A stretch of 64,000 bases of DNA from Blastococcus haudaquaticus (GTDB lineage Bacteria; Actinomycetota; Actinomycetes; Mycobacteriales; Geodermatophilaceae). The position numbers and the translations under genes are program-made. Position 1 is the first letter of the stretch, and the number at the start of each line of letters is the position of its first letter. The DNA is taken from assembly GCF_900230285.1 (NCBI RefSeq), contig NZ_OCNK01000005.1, positions 186,001 to 250,000 of the forward strand. The letters run 5' to 3'. Below are positions 37,376 through 46,792 of this stretch, in pieces. A model generated the notes under the pieces. That model did not search any database. It was not told the DNA's origin and saw only the letters and a list, made by a program, of their open reading frames with translations.

Positions 37376-38712
37376 AGGCCGGGTAGATAGCGGCGCAGCT
37401 CGAAGGGCGTGACGTTCTGCCGGTAGGAGTTGAACTCCTCCCACTTGTTGCGCAGGAAGTGCTCGAAGACGTGCTCGCCCAGCGTCTCGGCGACCAGCTC
37501 GCTGCCCTGCATCGCGGACAGCGCCTCACCGAGGGAGACCGGGAGGTCCTCGTAGCCGGCCGCCCGGCGCTCGGTGTCGGTGAGCGACCAGACGTCGTCC
37601 TCGGCCTCGGGCGGCAGCTCGTAGCCCTTCTCGATCCCCCGGAGCCCGGCGGCGAGCAGCACGGCGAAGGTCAGGTACGGGTTGCAGGCCGAGTCGGGCG
37701 AGCGGATCTCCACGCGGGACGACTGCGCCTTGCTCGGCTTGTACGAGGGCAGCCGCACCAGCGCGGACCGGTTCGCCCGCCCCCAGGTGGCGGCGGTCGG
37801 CGCCTCGGTGCCCGCCAGCAGCCGGCGGTAGGAGTTCACCGTCTGGTTGGTGACGGCGGTGTACTCGCGGGCGTGGGTGAGCAGCCCGGCGATGAACTGC
37901 TTGCCGGTCGTGGACAGCCGCATCGGGTCCGCGGCGTCGTGGAAGGCGTTGCGGTCGCCCTCGAAGAGCGACACGTGCGTGTGCATCGCCGACCCGGCCA
38001 GCTCGGTGAAGGGCTTGGGCATGAACGTCGCGTGCACGCCCTGCGCGAGCGCGACCTCCCGCACCACGTGCCGCAGCGTCATGATGTTGTCCGCCATCGA
38101 CAGGGCGTCGGCGTAGCGGAGGTCGATCTCCTGCTGGCCCGGGGCGACCTCGTGGTGGCTGAACTCCACCGAGATGCCCATGGCCTCGAGCGCGAAGACC
38201 GCCTCGCGGCGGAAGTCGTGGGCCACGTTGTGCGTGGACAGGTCGAAGTAGCCGCCGTTGTCCGCGGGCTCCGGCGGCGTGCCGTCGGACGGCAGGTTCT
38301 TCAGCAGGAAGAACTCCACCTCGGGATGGGTGTAGAAGGTGAAGCCCATGTCGGCGGCCTTGGCCAGCGTGCGGCGCAGCACGTGCCGCGGGTCGGCCCA
38401 GGCAGGGGTCCCGTCGGGCAGCGTGATGTCGCAGAACATGCGGGCGGTGTCGCTGGGGCTGCCCTTGGTCGCCGGCATCACCTGGAAGGTGCCCGGATCG
38501 GGCTTGGCGAGCATGTCGGACTCGTAGACGCGGGCGAAGCCCTCGATCGCCGAGCCGTCGAAGCCGATGCCCTCGGCGAACGCCGCCTCGATCTCGGCCG
38601 GTGCCACCGCCACGGCCTTGAGGTAGCCCGAGACGTCGGTGAACCACAACCGGACGAACCGGATGTCGCGCTCTTCCAGGGTGCGCAGGACGAACTCCTG
38701 CTGTCGGTCCAT
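37372..38712 (-). CDS. glnA2: GlnA2-type glutamine synthetase
   Basis: A 446-residue class I glutamine synthetase, exactly the length of M. tuberculosis GlnA2, beginning MDRQQEFVLRTLEERDIRFVRLWFTDVSGYLK. Active-site segments present: EGIGFDGSAIEGF, PEVEFFLL, APGQQEIDLRY, MHTHVSLF and ANRSALVRLP. The region equivalent to the adenylylation loop reads YELPPEAEDDVW, without the GlnA-type tyrosine context, so GlnE control is unlikely. An upstream in-frame ATG at 38721 adds three residues. GTCAC-n6-GAAAC, a GlnR-like pair, lies just upstream. The role of GlnA2 enzymes in actinobacteria (glutamine or gamma-glutamyl amine synthesis) varies. Confidence 0.93.
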   Translation of the reverse strand: MDRQQEFVLRTLEERDIRFVRLWFTDVSGYLKAVAVAPAEIEAAFAEGIGFDGSAIEGFARVYESDMLAKPDPGTFQVMPATKGSPSDTARMFCDITLPDGTPAWADPRHVLRRTLAKAADMGFTFYTHPEVEFFLLKNLPSDGTPPEPADNGGYFDLSTHNVAHDFRREAVFALEAMGISVEFSHHEVAPGQQEIDLRYADALSMADNIMTLRHVVREVALAQGVHATFMPKPFTELAGSAMHTHVSLFEGDRNAFHDAADPMRLSTTGKQFIAGLLTHAREYTAVTNQTVNSYRRLLAGTEAPTAATWGRANRSALVRLPSYKPSKAQSSRVEIRSPDSACNPYLTFAVLLAAGLRGIEKGYELPPEAEDDVWSLTDTERRAAGYEDLPVSLGEALSAMQGSELVAETLGEHVFEHFLRNKWEEFNSYRQNVTPFELRRYLPGL

Positions 38713-38735
38713 GCTCGCCATGATCGCGTCCGCTC

Positions 38736-38751
38736 GTTTCCGGGATGTGAC
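38736..38751 (-). promoter_or_regulatory. GlnR-like two-box site upstream of glnA2
   Basis: On the minus strand GTCAC, 6 bases, GAAAC matches one half of the GlnR consensus exactly. Only 24 bases separate it from the chosen start codon, too close for the usual activator position, so it might repress, or the mRNA might start further downstream. Chance occurrence is possible for a 10-base signal. Confidence 0.45.
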
Positions 38752-38801
38752 AGCGTCTTCCGTTGCTCCCAGCCTGCCTCGTCAGGGGTTGCTGTGGGAG
38801 C

Positions 38802-39200
38802 TCAACGTCCCGGACGTCGCCGCGTGTTGCCCGCGTCGTCGTCCGCACGATGGGCGGCGGCAGCGAGGGCCGCCTCCAGCGCCACGAAGGCGCCGGTCGG
38901 CCAGAGCGGCAGCCGGCGCTCGACGGCGGCCCCGCAGAGCCGGGCCAGCGCCATCCCCGCGCTGGCGTCCCGGACGGCCGCCAGCACTCCGCGCCGCTCC
39001 CCCGGGGTGGCCCGGAGGATCGACACCGCGAACGCGAGCGGAATGCCGGCGTAGACCGCACGGACCTCGGTCCGGGCCTCCGGAGTGCCCGCGCTGCCGC
39101 CGAAGACCGCGGGCACGGCCGCCGGCAGCACTGCCGCGCCGGCGCCGATGGCGGCGTAGCCCGCGACGACGAAGCGTTCCAGGACGCGTCGCTCCCCCAC
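38802..39200 (-). CDS. DUF4345-family membrane protein
   Basis: A 132-residue protein with four hydrophobic helices: ERFVVAGYAAIGAGAAVLPAAV, TEVRAVYAGIPLAFAVSIL, GVLAAVRDASAGMALARL and PTGAFVALEAALAAAAH. The RAVYAGI segment and overall layout match DUF4345, a small uncharacterised membrane family. The GTG lies 2 bases after the stop of the L,D-transpeptidase gene, so they are likely cotranslated. Function unknown. Confidence 0.78.
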   Translation of the reverse strand: MGERRVLERFVVAGYAAIGAGAAVLPAAVPAVFGGSAGTPEARTEVRAVYAGIPLAFAVSILRATPGERRGVLAAVRDASAGMALARLCGAAVERRLPLWPTGAFVALEAALAAAAHRADDDAGNTRRRPGR

Positions 39201-39202
39201 GA

Positions 39203-40429
39203 TCAGGCCACCGGCGGGGCCAGCGCGGAGCCGGCCTGCCACTCCGGCCAGCTCTGGTTCCAGGCGCCGAAGCCGTCCCCGACGTCCAGCCTCGGGCCGG
39301 CGTTCACCACCTCGACGACGTCGCCCCGCCCGAAGTTCGCGTAGAACCAGCCGGCGTCGGCGACCGACACGTTGAGGCAGCCGTGGGAGACGTTGCGCCG
39401 GCCCTGGTCGCGCACCGACCAGGGGGCGCCGTGCACGAAGATCCCGGAGTTCGACAGCCGCGAGGCGTACTCCACCGGCGTCTCGTAGCCACCGGGGGCG
39501 TCGAGGGGGACGCCGTAGCTGGCCGAGCGCATCGTGTAGTTCCGCGACTGCTGCATGACGACGTAGGTGCCGGTCGGGGTCGGGCTGGACGACTTGCCCA
39601 GCGACGTCGGCATCGTGCGGACCAGCTGGTCGTCGACGTAGAGGCGCAGCACCAGCTCCGTGGCGTCCACCACCGCCACCTTCTTGGCGCCGATGTCGAA
39701 CTCCACGTGTGGACTGGCCTGGCCGCGGATGCCTCCGCCGACGTCCACCCCGTACACGTCCGCGTCGACGACGACGTGCGTGCCCGCCGGCCAGTACTGC
39801 TCGGGCCGGTACTGGACGGTGCGGTCGGACAGCCAGGACCACGCCCCGGCGACCGCCGGGGTCGTCGTCACCCGCAACCGTCGCTCCACCGCGGCGCGGT
39901 CGGTGACGTCCTCGTCGAAGGTGATCGACACGGGCTGGCCGACGCCGACAGTGCCGCTGTCCTCGGTCGGGAACACCGTGGGCATGGTGAGCGTGCGCGG
40001 GGAGACGGTGGAGATCGAGCCCGTAGCGGCGGTCGACGTGCCGCCGGCGTCCACCGCGGTGGCCGCCACCGTGTACGTGGTGCCGTAGTCCAGGTCCGCG
40101 GTGGCGACCCAGCGCGCGCCCGAAGGGTCGAGCGAGCCGGGCAGCACCGCCCCGTCCGGATCGGTGACCGTCACGTCGGTGAGCGTGCCGTGCCCTGCGG
40201 CGACGTGCAGCGGCGTCACCGGTGCGACGTCGACCGAGCCGAGCGGCGGATCGGTGCTGATCACCGCCGGCTCCACGACGTCCGGCTCCGAGGGAGCGGC
40301 CGACGTGGTCGCCGGAGCCGCCTGCTCGGTCGGGTCTGCGCCGCCGCAGCCGGACAGCGCCAGGACCGCGAGCACGGTGAGTACCGAGGGCAGGACGAAG
40401 GAGGACCGGGAGAGCCGGGCACCGGGCAT
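39203..40429 (-). CDS. L,D-transpeptidase lipoprotein with Ig-like domains
   Basis: A 408-residue exported lipoprotein. The signal peptide ends in lipobox LALSGC (Cys about 27). Two Ig-like domains follow (about 55-160 and 160-265), then a YkuD catalytic domain with HGAPWSVRDQG and the nucleophile motif SHGCLNVS near residue 346. It is similar in layout to mycobacterial Ldt enzymes that form 3-3 peptidoglycan cross-links and are inhibited by carbapenems. The ATG at 40429 is preceded by GAGG. It is divergent from nadE. Confidence 0.95.
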   Translation of the reverse strand: MPGARLSRSSFVLPSVLTVLAVLALSGCGGADPTEQAAPATTSAAPSEPDVVEPAVISTDPPLGSVDVAPVTPLHVAAGHGTLTDVTVTDPDGAVLPGSLDPSGARWVATADLDYGTTYTVAATAVDAGGTSTAATGSISTVSPRTLTMPTVFPTEDSGTVGVGQPVSITFDEDVTDRAAVERRLRVTTTPAVAGAWSWLSDRTVQYRPEQYWPAGTHVVVDADVYGVDVGGGIRGQASPHVEFDIGAKKVAVVDATELVLRLYVDDQLVRTMPTSLGKSSSPTPTGTYVVMQQSRNYTMRSASYGVPLDAPGGYETPVEYASRLSNSGIFVHGAPWSVRDQGRRNVSHGCLNVSVADAGWFYANFGRGDVVEVVNAGPRLDVGDGFGAWNQSWPEWQAGSALAPPVA

Positions 40430-40560
40430 GAGGGACCTCAGGTCTAGAGGGAACGACACGTTCAGTATCGGCCGGGGCGCCCCCGAGTGTGACAGGCCGC
40501 ACTCCGCCGGCGCCCGGCCCACCTGGCCGGGGGCATGCGACGACGGCGAGACTGTGCGGT

Positions 40561-42411
40561 GTGAACGATCAGCAGCCGCGGCAGTTGCGGGTCGGCCTGG
40601 CCCAGGTCGACACCCGCGTCGGCGACCTCGCGGGCAACGCCGAGCTGGTGACCACCTGGACGGCGAAGGCCGCAGGTGACGGCGTCCACCTCGTCGTCTT
40701 CCCCGAGATGACGCTGACCGGCTACCCGCCCGAGGACCTGGTGCTGCGGGAGTCCTTCGCCCGCGCCAGCGAGCGGGCCCTGACCGACCTCGCCCGCACT
40801 CTGGCGGAGCAGGGGCACGGCGACGTCGCCGTGGTCGTCGGCTACCTGGCCCACAGCTCCGACGGGGCGCCCGCGCCTGCCGGCGACGGCACCCCGGTCG
40901 AGCAGGAGGACGACGCCGAGCTGCCCGGGGACGCCAACCCGAGGACCGGCGATCCCCGCAACGCGGCGGCACTGCTGCACGGCGGGGAGGTGGTGGCCCG
41001 CTACTACAAGCGCCACCTGCCCAACTACGGCGTCTTCGACGAGGCGCGCTACTTCGTGCCCGGGACCGAGCTGCCGGTCGTGCGGCTGCACGGGGTGGAC
41101 GTCGCACTGACCATCTGCGAGGACCTCTGGGTCGAGGGCGGTCCGTGCGGCGTCGCCGGGCAGGCCGGCGTCGACCTCGTCGTCTCCCCCAACGCCTCCC
41201 CGTACGAGCGGGCGAAGGACGACCTGCGGCTGCCGATGGTGCGCCGGCGGGCCGCCGAGGCCCGCGCCACCGTCGTCTACTGCAACCAGATCGGCGGTCA
41301 GGACGAGCTGGTCTTCGACGGCGACTCGATGGCGGTCGCGCCCGACGGCACCCTGCTGGCCCGCGCACCGCAGTTCGTCGAGCACCTGCTCACCGTCGAC
41401 CTGGCGATCGACCCTGCCTCGGCGCCCGAGCGGCGCGACGGGCGCCTCGGCCCCATGACCGTCACCCGGCACGTCGTCTCCGACGAGCCGGTCGCCGCCT
41501 TCGAGGCGCGACCGGGCCAGGTCGTGTCGCCCCTGAGCGACTGCGAGGAGGTCTGGCGGGCGCTGGTCGTCGGCCTGCGCGACTTCATCGACAAGAACGG
41601 CATGCCCTCGGTGATCCTGGGGATGTCCGGGGGCATCGACTCGGCGCTGGTCGCCGCGCTCGCCGTCGACGCGCTGGGCGCCGACCGGGTGCACGGCGTC
41701 GGGCTGCCGTCGAAGTGGTCGAGCGACCACTCCCTGACCGACGCCCAGGACTCGGCGCAGCGGCTGGGCATGCACTACTCCGTCGTGCCGATCGCGCCGA
41801 TGGTCGACGCCTACGAGGCGTCCGTGGAGCTCTCCGGCGTCGCGGCCGAGAACCTGCAGGCCCGGGTGCGCGGCACCCTGCTCATGGGGCTGTCCAACCA
41901 GCACGGCCACCTGCTGCTGGCCACCAGCAACAAGAGCGAGGTGGCCGTGGGCTACTCGACGCTCTACGGCGACGCGGCGGGCGGTTTCGCCCCCATCAAG
42001 GACGTGCCGAAGACCCTGGTGTGGGACCTCGCCCGCTGGCGGAACGCCCACGCCCGCGACGTCGGCGAGACGGAGCCGATCCCGGAGAACTGCATCGACA
42101 AGCCGCCGTCGGCGGAGCTCGCCCCGGGCCAGAAGGACAGCGACTCGCTGCCCTCCTACGAGGAACTCGACGCCGTCATCGCCGACTACGTCGACCGCGA
42201 CCTCGGTATGGCGCAGCTGCTCGAACGGGGGCACGACGCGGAGGTCGTGGCCCGGGTCCTCCGCCTGGTGGACACCGCCGAGTTCAAGCGCCGGCAATCG
42301 GCACCCGGCACCAAGATCAGCCTGAAGGCGTTCGGCCGGGACCGCCGGCTGCCGATCACCAACCGCTGGCGGGAGACCCTGCCCAGCGTCCGCGAAGGAG
42401 CGGCATCGTGA
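40561..42411 (+). CDS. nadE: Glutamine-dependent NAD synthetase
   Basis: Converts deamido-NAD to NAD using ammonia from glutamine. The 616-residue protein combines a nitrilase-type glutaminase, with catalytic Glu49 (FPEMTLTG), Lys150 ([10 protein letters not shown]) and Cys186 (ICEDLW), and an ATP-binding synthetase whose PP-loop [10 protein letters not shown] starts near residue 354. The GTG is chosen for the [18 protein letters not shown] start. Its stop overlaps a 12-codon mini-ORF that leads into panB. It is divergent from the transpeptidase gene across 131 bases. Confidence 0.95.
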   Translation: MNDQQPRQLRVGLAQVDTRVGDLAGNAELVTTWTAKAAGDGVHLVVFPEMTLTGYPPEDLVLRESFARASERALTDLARTLAEQGHGDVAVVVGYLAHSSDGAPAPAGDGTPVEQEDDAELPGDANPRTGDPRNAAALLHGGEVVARYYKRHLPNYGVFDEARYFVPGTELPVVRLHGVDVALTICEDLWVEGGPCGVAGQAGVDLVVSPNASPYERAKDDLRLPMVRRRAAEARATVVYCNQIGGQDELVFDGDSMAVAPDGTLLARAPQFVEHLLTVDLAIDPASAPERRDGRLGPMTVTRHVVSDEPVAAFEARPGQVVSPLSDCEEVWRALVVGLRDFIDKNGMPSVILGMSGGIDSALVAALAVDALGADRVHGVGLPSKWSSDHSLTDAQDSAQRLGMHYSVVPIAPMVDAYEASVELSGVAAENLQARVRGTLLMGLSNQHGHLLLATSNKSEVAVGYSTLYGDAAGGFAPIKDVPKTLVWDLARWRNAHARDVGETEPIPENCIDKPPSAELAPGQKDSDSLPSYEELDAVIADYVDRDLGMAQLLERGHDAEVVARVLRLVDTAEFKRRQSAPGTKISLKAFGRDRRLPITNRWRETLPSVREGAAS

Positions 42412-42446
42412 ACGAGCTCGCGAGTTCAGCAAGGGACAGAGCATGA
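42408..42446 (+). CDS. 12-residue bridging mini-ORF between nadE and panB ([12 protein letters not shown])
   Basis: The GTG overlaps the nadE stop (GTGA) and the TGA overlaps the panB start (ATGA), so the mini-ORF spans the whole intergenic gap in one frame. AAGGAG lies 8 bases before its GTG. panB has its own AAGGGA within it. It may simply keep ribosomes moving from nadE to panB, or be chance. The segment also contains an imperfect palindrome around CTCGCGAG. Confidence 0.35.
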   Translation: MNELASSARDRA

Positions 42447-43273
42447 CCGAATCGGTCGTCTACGGCGGGCAGTCCTCCGCCCGCGTGCGGATCCACCACC
42501 TGCAGCAGGCCAAGGAACGCGGCGAGAAGTGGGCGATGCTCACCGCCTACGACACCTACAGCGCCGCCATCTTCGAGGAGGCCGGCATCCCGGTCCTGCT
42601 CGTCGGCGACTCCTCGGGAAACGTCGTCCTCGGGTACTCGAGCACCGTGCCGGTGACCGTCGACGACCTCCTGCTGATGACCAAGGCCGTGACCCGCTCG
42701 ACGAACCGGGCGCTGATCGTGTCCGACCTGCCGTTCGGGTCCTACGAGTCGGGTCCGCAGCAGGCGTTCGACACCGCCGTCCGGTTCATGAAGGAGGGCG
42801 GTGCGCAGGCGGTCAAGCTCGAGGGCGGCGAGCGGGTCGCCCCGCAGATCCGGCTGCTGCACGACTCCGGCATCCCGGTGATGGCGCACATCGGCTTCAC
42901 GCCGCAGAGCGAGCACTCGCTGGGTGGCTTCCGGGTGCAGGGCCGGGGCACGGGAGCCGAGCAGCTGCTGGCCGACGCGCACGCCGTCCAGGAGGCGGGG
43001 GCGTTCGCCGTCGTCCTCGAGATGGTGCCGGCGACGATCGCCGGGCAGGTGACCAAGGAGCTGTCCATCCCCACGATCGGCATCGGCGCCGGCGTCGACT
43101 GCGACGCACAGGTCCTGGTGTGGCCGGACATGGCGGGGCTCAACGGCGGCCGGGTGCCGAAGTTCGTGAAGAAGTACGCCGACCTGCGCGGCGAGCTGCT
43201 GCGGGCCACCCGCGAGTTCGCCGACGAGGTGCACGGCGGCGTCTTCCCGGCGCCCGAGCACTCGTTCGACTGA
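42443..43273 (+). CDS. panB: 3-methyl-2-oxobutanoate hydroxymethyltransferase
   Basis: First committed step of pantothenate and coenzyme A synthesis; uses methylene-tetrahydrofolate. The 276-residue protein shows the family segments [26 protein letters not shown] (metal-binding Asp), [23 protein letters not shown] and [19 protein letters not shown]. It is normal length. AAGGGA lies about 7 bases upstream. Downstream of nadE, and positionally equivalent to M. tuberculosis panB near glnA2. Confidence 0.96.
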   Translation: MTESVVYGGQSSARVRIHHLQQAKERGEKWAMLTAYDTYSAAIFEEAGIPVLLVGDSSGNVVLGYSSTVPVTVDDLLLMTKAVTRSTNRALIVSDLPFGSYESGPQQAFDTAVRFMKEGGAQAVKLEGGERVAPQIRLLHDSGIPVMAHIGFTPQSEHSLGGFRVQGRGTGAEQLLADAHAVQEAGAFAVVLEMVPATIAGQVTKELSIPTIGIGAGVDCDAQVLVWPDMAGLNGGRVPKFVKKYADLRGELLRATREFADEVHGGVFPAPEHSFD

Positions 43274-43407
43274 TCGCGCTCCGCTCCTCGGGCGTCCGTC
43301 CCACGCCGAGGCGTCGGCAGCACGAAGCCACCGGAGCGGGGGCCGAGTTCCCGACGGGGGTGACGGGACCCCTTGCCGAACGGGGGTCCGGGAACGACCC
43401 TCGCCGC

Positions 43408-44522
43408 ATGAGGGTGCTGTTCGTGGCGTCCCCGTTGATCGGGCACGTCCTGCCGCTCGTGCCGCTGGCGACGGCGTTCCGGGACGCCGGCCACGACGTC
43501 GTGCTGGCGACCGGTGGAGAAGGGGTCGGGGCGGCCGGCCCCTCGGGGCTCCCCGTCCGCGACGTCGCCCCGGGGTTCCGCACCGGGCCGCTGTTCGCGC
43601 GCATCATGCTGACCCATCCGCGGATCGCCCGGAGGGAGATGGCGGGGCGAGGTGGGACCGAGGGCGTCGGGCTGCTGTTCGCGGCGGTCGCCGAGCGGAT
43701 GGCCGAGGACCTCGTCCACCTCGTCGACGAGTGGCGGCCCGAGATCGTGGTGCACGAGCCGCTCGCGGCCGCCGCCTCGGTGGCCGCGGCCCGTCGTGGC
43801 CTGCCGGTGGTGCTCGTGGATCTCTCCCTCTACGACCCCGAGGAGCTCCTCGCGGCCACCGCCACCCGGCTGGCGACCGTGTCACGGCGCTACGGGGTCG
43901 ACGCGTTCCCCGTTCCGGCGGAGGTGCTCCGCACGGCTCCGCGCAGCGTCATCGGCCACCGACGCGGACGGCCCATGCGCTACGTCCCGGCGACCGCCGG
44001 CGGTGACCTGCCCGACGAACTCGGCCGGTCGGCCGGCCGGCCGTCCTGGTCACCCGGACGACCGTTCCCGGGCCGGGGCGGGACCTGCTGATGAGCCGGG
44101 CGGTCGACGCCGCGGCGGGCGCCGACGTCGACCTGCTCCTCGTCCGGCCCGACCGCCGGGTCGCCCGGCGCAACCTGCCGGCCAACGTGCGGACCGTCGG
44201 CTGGCTGCCGTTCGCCACCGTGCTGCCACACCTGTCCGGCATCGTGCACCACGGCGGCGCCGGGACGCTCATGACCGCCTTCTGCGCCGGGATCCCGCAA
44301 CTGGCCGTCCCGGGAGCGGGCGACCGCCGGACCCATGCCGAGCTCCTCGCCGCGCGCGGCGCGGGTCTGGCGGTGGAGGTCGCCGACCTCGGCGCCGGTG
44401 ACCTCCAGCGGCTCGTCACCGACCCCGCACTGGCCGTCGCCGCCCGCGAGGTGGCCGAGGAGATCGCGGCCATGCCCGAACCGGCGGAACTCGTGGAGCC
44501 ACTCGCCGCGCTCGCGCGGTGA
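43408..44522 (+). pseudogene. MGT-type glycosyltransferase split by a GGCC-tract frameshift
   Basis: Two ORFs cover one family. The first, 43408-44091, has the N-terminal donor/acceptor start MRVLFVASPLIGHVLPLVPLATAF. The second, 44091-44522, has the C-terminal signature VGWLPFATVLPHLSGIVHHGGAGTLMTAFCAGIPQLAVPGAGDR of macrolide-type (EryC3/MGT) glycosyltransferases. Adding one GGCC unit to the three at 44031-44042 (or any +1 shift) fuses them seamlessly, with RPAVLVTRTTVPGPGRDLLMSRA at the join. TGATG at the junction might permit re-initiation. Reads as a recent 4-base deletion, a phase-variable tract or a sequencing artefact. Native substrate unknown. Confidence 0.75.
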
Positions 44523-44668
44523 CGCCACCGTCGAGGCGAGCAGCACGCCGGCGGTCCGGCACCGGCAACGGCTCCGGTCAGCCGCCGACGGATGAGTTGC
44601 GGGTCTCCAGGGCGTCAGAACCTCCAGAACGCCCGAGAGCGTGATGCGCTCGAACCCGGAGGAGATCC

Positions 44669-45226
44669 ATGGCCAGGCTCATCTACTCGATGGTCAGCTC
44701 GCTCGACGGCTACGCCGAGGCGGCGGAGGGCGACCTCGGGACGGGCGCCGACGATCCGGAGGTGCACACCTTCATCAACGACCTCTTCCGCCCTGTCGGC
44801 ACGTACCTCTACGGCCGGCGGATGTACGAGACGATGGTCTACTGGGAGACGGCGCACACCGAGCCCGACCAGCCGCCGCACATCCTCCAGTACGCGCGCG
44901 ACTGGCAGGCGGCCGAGAAGATCGTCTACTCCACGACACTGGAGTCGGTGTCCAGCGAGCGGACCCGCATCGAGCGAAACTTCGATCCCGAGGCCGTGCG
45001 CCGGCTCAAGGCCGAGACCGAGCACGACCTGACGGTCGACGGGCCGACCCTCGCGGCCCAGGCGATCGCGGCCGGCCTGGTGGACGAGTACCACCTCTTC
45101 ATCACCACCAGCGTCGTCGGCGGCGGCACGCGGTTCTTCCCGGACGGCGTCCGGCTCGACCTCGACCTCGTCGAGGAGCGGTCGTTCGACAGCGGGCTGA
45201 TCTACGCGCGCTACCGCACCCGCTGA
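44669..45226 (+). CDS. Dihydrofolate reductase-like (RibD C-terminal) protein
   Basis: A 185-residue RibD_C/DHFR-fold protein (MARLIYSMVSSLDGYAE; LYGRRMYETMVYWE; TVDGPTLAAQAIAAGLVDEYHLFITTSVVGGGTRFFPDG). Many such actinobacterial proteins are uncharacterised NADPH reductases, and not folA. GGAGGAGATCC precedes the ATG closely, a strong ribosome site. It is monocistronic and convergent with the F420 reductase gene across a hairpin. Confidence 0.88.
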   Translation: MARLIYSMVSSLDGYAEAAEGDLGTGADDPEVHTFINDLFRPVGTYLYGRRMYETMVYWETAHTEPDQPPHILQYARDWQAAEKIVYSTTLESVSSERTRIERNFDPEAVRRLKAETEHDLTVDGPTLAAQAIAAGLVDEYHLFITTSVVGGGTRFFPDGVRLDLDLVEERSFDSGLIYARYRTR

Positions 45227-45230
45227 GCCT

Positions 45231-45251
45231 CGCCCGGTCCGCGGACGGGCG
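45231..45251. terminator. Hairpin between convergent DHFR-like and NpdG genes
   Basis: CGCCCGGTCC and GGACGGGCG pair with one bulged base around a 2-base loop. It sits in the 33-base gap between convergent stops. No U-tract. Confidence 0.45.
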
Positions 45252-45259
45252 TCGCCGGA

Positions 45260-45955
45260 TCAGACGTCGGTGATCCGCACGCCGGCGTGCACCTTGTACC
45301 GGCGGTTGACCGAGACCAGGTTGACGGTGAGCGCCTCGACCTGGCGCGCGTTGCGCAGCCGCCCCGCGTAGATGCCGCGCATGCCCGGCAGCCGGCTGGC
45401 CAGCGCCTGCACCGTGTCCATCGACGCCCGGTCGTCCCCCACCACCATGACGTCGCCGTCGAGCGTGGGCCGCGAGAGGTCCTCGAGCAGGACGGCGGAC
45501 AGATGGTGGAAGGCGCCGACCACGTGGCTGTCGGGGAGGAGCGCGGCGGCCTGCTGGGCGACGCTGCCCTCCTCGACGTCGAGGACGTAGGCGCCGAGCT
45601 CGTCGAAGCCCATCGGCACCACGCAGTCGACGACGATCTTCCCCGCCAGCGGCGTGGCCAGCTCGGCCAGCGTGGCGGCGTGCCCGGCGAACGGGACGGC
45701 GACGATCACCAGGTCGGCGGCACCGGCGACGTCGACGTTCGACCCGCCCTGGACCGATCCCCCGGTACCGCCGGCTGCGGTGGCGGCACGCTCGGCGACC
45801 TCGGCGGCGACCTCCGACGCGCGCTCGGCGTCGCGGCTGCCCAGCAGGATGCGCTGCCCGGCGGCGGCGAGCCGGACCGCGAGCCCGCGACCCTGCGGCC
45901 CCGTGCCCCCCAGCACCCCGACGACCAGTTCTTCCACCGTGCGACCGTCAGACAC
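45260..45955 (-). CDS. npdG: NADPH:F420 oxidoreductase (NpdG/Fno-like)
   Basis: A 231-residue Rossmann protein with VVGVLGGTGPQGRGLAVRLAAAGQRILLGSRD at the N-terminus and KIVVDCVVPMGFD, SHVVGAFHHLSA and RQVEALTVNLVSVNRRY segments characteristic of NADPH-dependent F420 reductases. It would transfer hydride between NADPH and F420, supplying F420H2 to the LLM and PPOX enzymes in this window. The assignment rests on family resemblance; no F420 biosynthesis gene is in view. Confidence 0.85.
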   Translation of the reverse strand: MSDGRTVEELVVGVLGGTGPQGRGLAVRLAAAGQRILLGSRDAERASEVAAEVAERAATAAGGTGGSVQGGSNVDVAGAADLVIVAVPFAGHAATLAELATPLAGKIVVDCVVPMGFDELGAYVLDVEEGSVAQQAAALLPDSHVVGAFHHLSAVLLEDLSRPTLDGDVMVVGDDRASMDTVQALASRLPGMRGIYAGRLRNARQVEALTVNLVSVNRRYKVHAGVRITDV

Positions 45956-46058
45956 CAGAGACCCCCCATCGGCCCGGACCGCCCGGCGCCACCCCCGCGA
46001 TCATCCCCCGGGCGGACGACGCGACTCTCACCCGGGCGGGCTCAGCGGGTGAACGGCG

Positions 46059-46241
46059 TCAGTCGCCTTCCCACTTCCGGTCGGCCTCGTCGAGTTGCTC
46101 GTTGCGCTCGGCGACCGACTGCAGCGCGTGCTCCGCCTGCTCGCGGGTCTCGTACGGGCCCAGTCGATGGCGTTCGGCGCACCCGTCGCGCGTCTCGACG
46201 GTGTGGTGCTTGAGGCAGAAGAACCAGGGCCCCTGCGGCAT
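46059..46241 (-). CDS. Small conserved actinobacterial hypothetical protein
   Basis: A 60-residue protein, MPQGPWFFCLKHHTVETRDGCAERHRLGPYETREQAEHALQ, followed by an acidic helix ending RKWEGD. The layout (PWFFCLKHxxVE, a second Cys, LGPYxTREEAExAL) recurs in short actinobacterial hypotheticals and resembles a miniature SPOR-like fold with a possible CxxH metal site. Function unknown. Too short for many gene callers but consistent in composition. Confidence 0.7.
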   Translation of the reverse strand: MPQGPWFFCLKHHTVETRDGCAERHRLGPYETREQAEHALQSVAERNEQLDEADRKWEGD

Positions 46242-46306
46242 GTGCGCCTCCTCGGTGGCGATCGTCTCCGTCGCTGCCCAGCCTTCCACCGGCCGGACGG
46301 AGCTGC

Positions 46307-46792
46307 TCAGCCGTCCACCATCACCTGGTCGTGCCGGGCGTAGAAGGCGGTCATCTCCTCGGGCGTGAGCGTCCGGCCGCTGCGGCGCAGCTCGGCCATC
46401 TCGAGGAAGAACTTCTCGCGGGCGATGCCGGGTGCGAAGAGGATGAGGAACGAGGCCCACTCGTCGCCGTCGTTGCGGAACCCGTGCGCGCCGCCTTCGT
46501 GGACGAGCGCGTAGTCCCCGGGCCCGAAGGGGTCCCACGATCCCGCGTGGTAGACGGTGAGCTCGCCGGACAGGACGTAGAAGGACTCCGAGAACGTCGA
46601 GTGGACGTGCGGTGCGGCCCCGGGGCTGTGCGGCGCGACGTGGTACTCCACCAGCCCGTAGCGCCCCGCGGTGACCGAGCCGGGCGCGACCATGCGGAGC
46701 CTGCTCGTCGGGCCGTTGGACACCAGCGGGTGATCGGCGAGCGGGCGGACGTCGACGAGCGCGGGATCGACATGCGACATGCGGCCCACCAT
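46307..46792 (-). CDS. Cupin-domain protein
   Basis: A 161-residue single-domain cupin. Motif 1 is HVHSTFSESFYVLSGELTVYHAG (His, His, Glu ligands) and motif 2 is PGDYALVHEGGAHGFRN (His ligand). The C-terminal helix region ends HDQVMVDG. Metal-dependent dioxygenase, isomerase or sensor are all possible. AGGG lies 5 bases before the ATG at 46792; an in-frame ATG at 46780 is an alternative. It is divergent from the GGDEF gene across 103 bases. Confidence 0.85.
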   Translation of the reverse strand: MVGRMSHVDPALVDVRPLADHPLVSNGPTSRLRMVAPGSVTAGRYGLVEYHVAPHSPGAAPHVHSTFSESFYVLSGELTVYHAGSWDPFGPGDYALVHEGGAHGFRNDGDEWASFLILFAPGIAREKFFLEMAELRRSGRTLTPEEMTAFYARHDQVMVDG

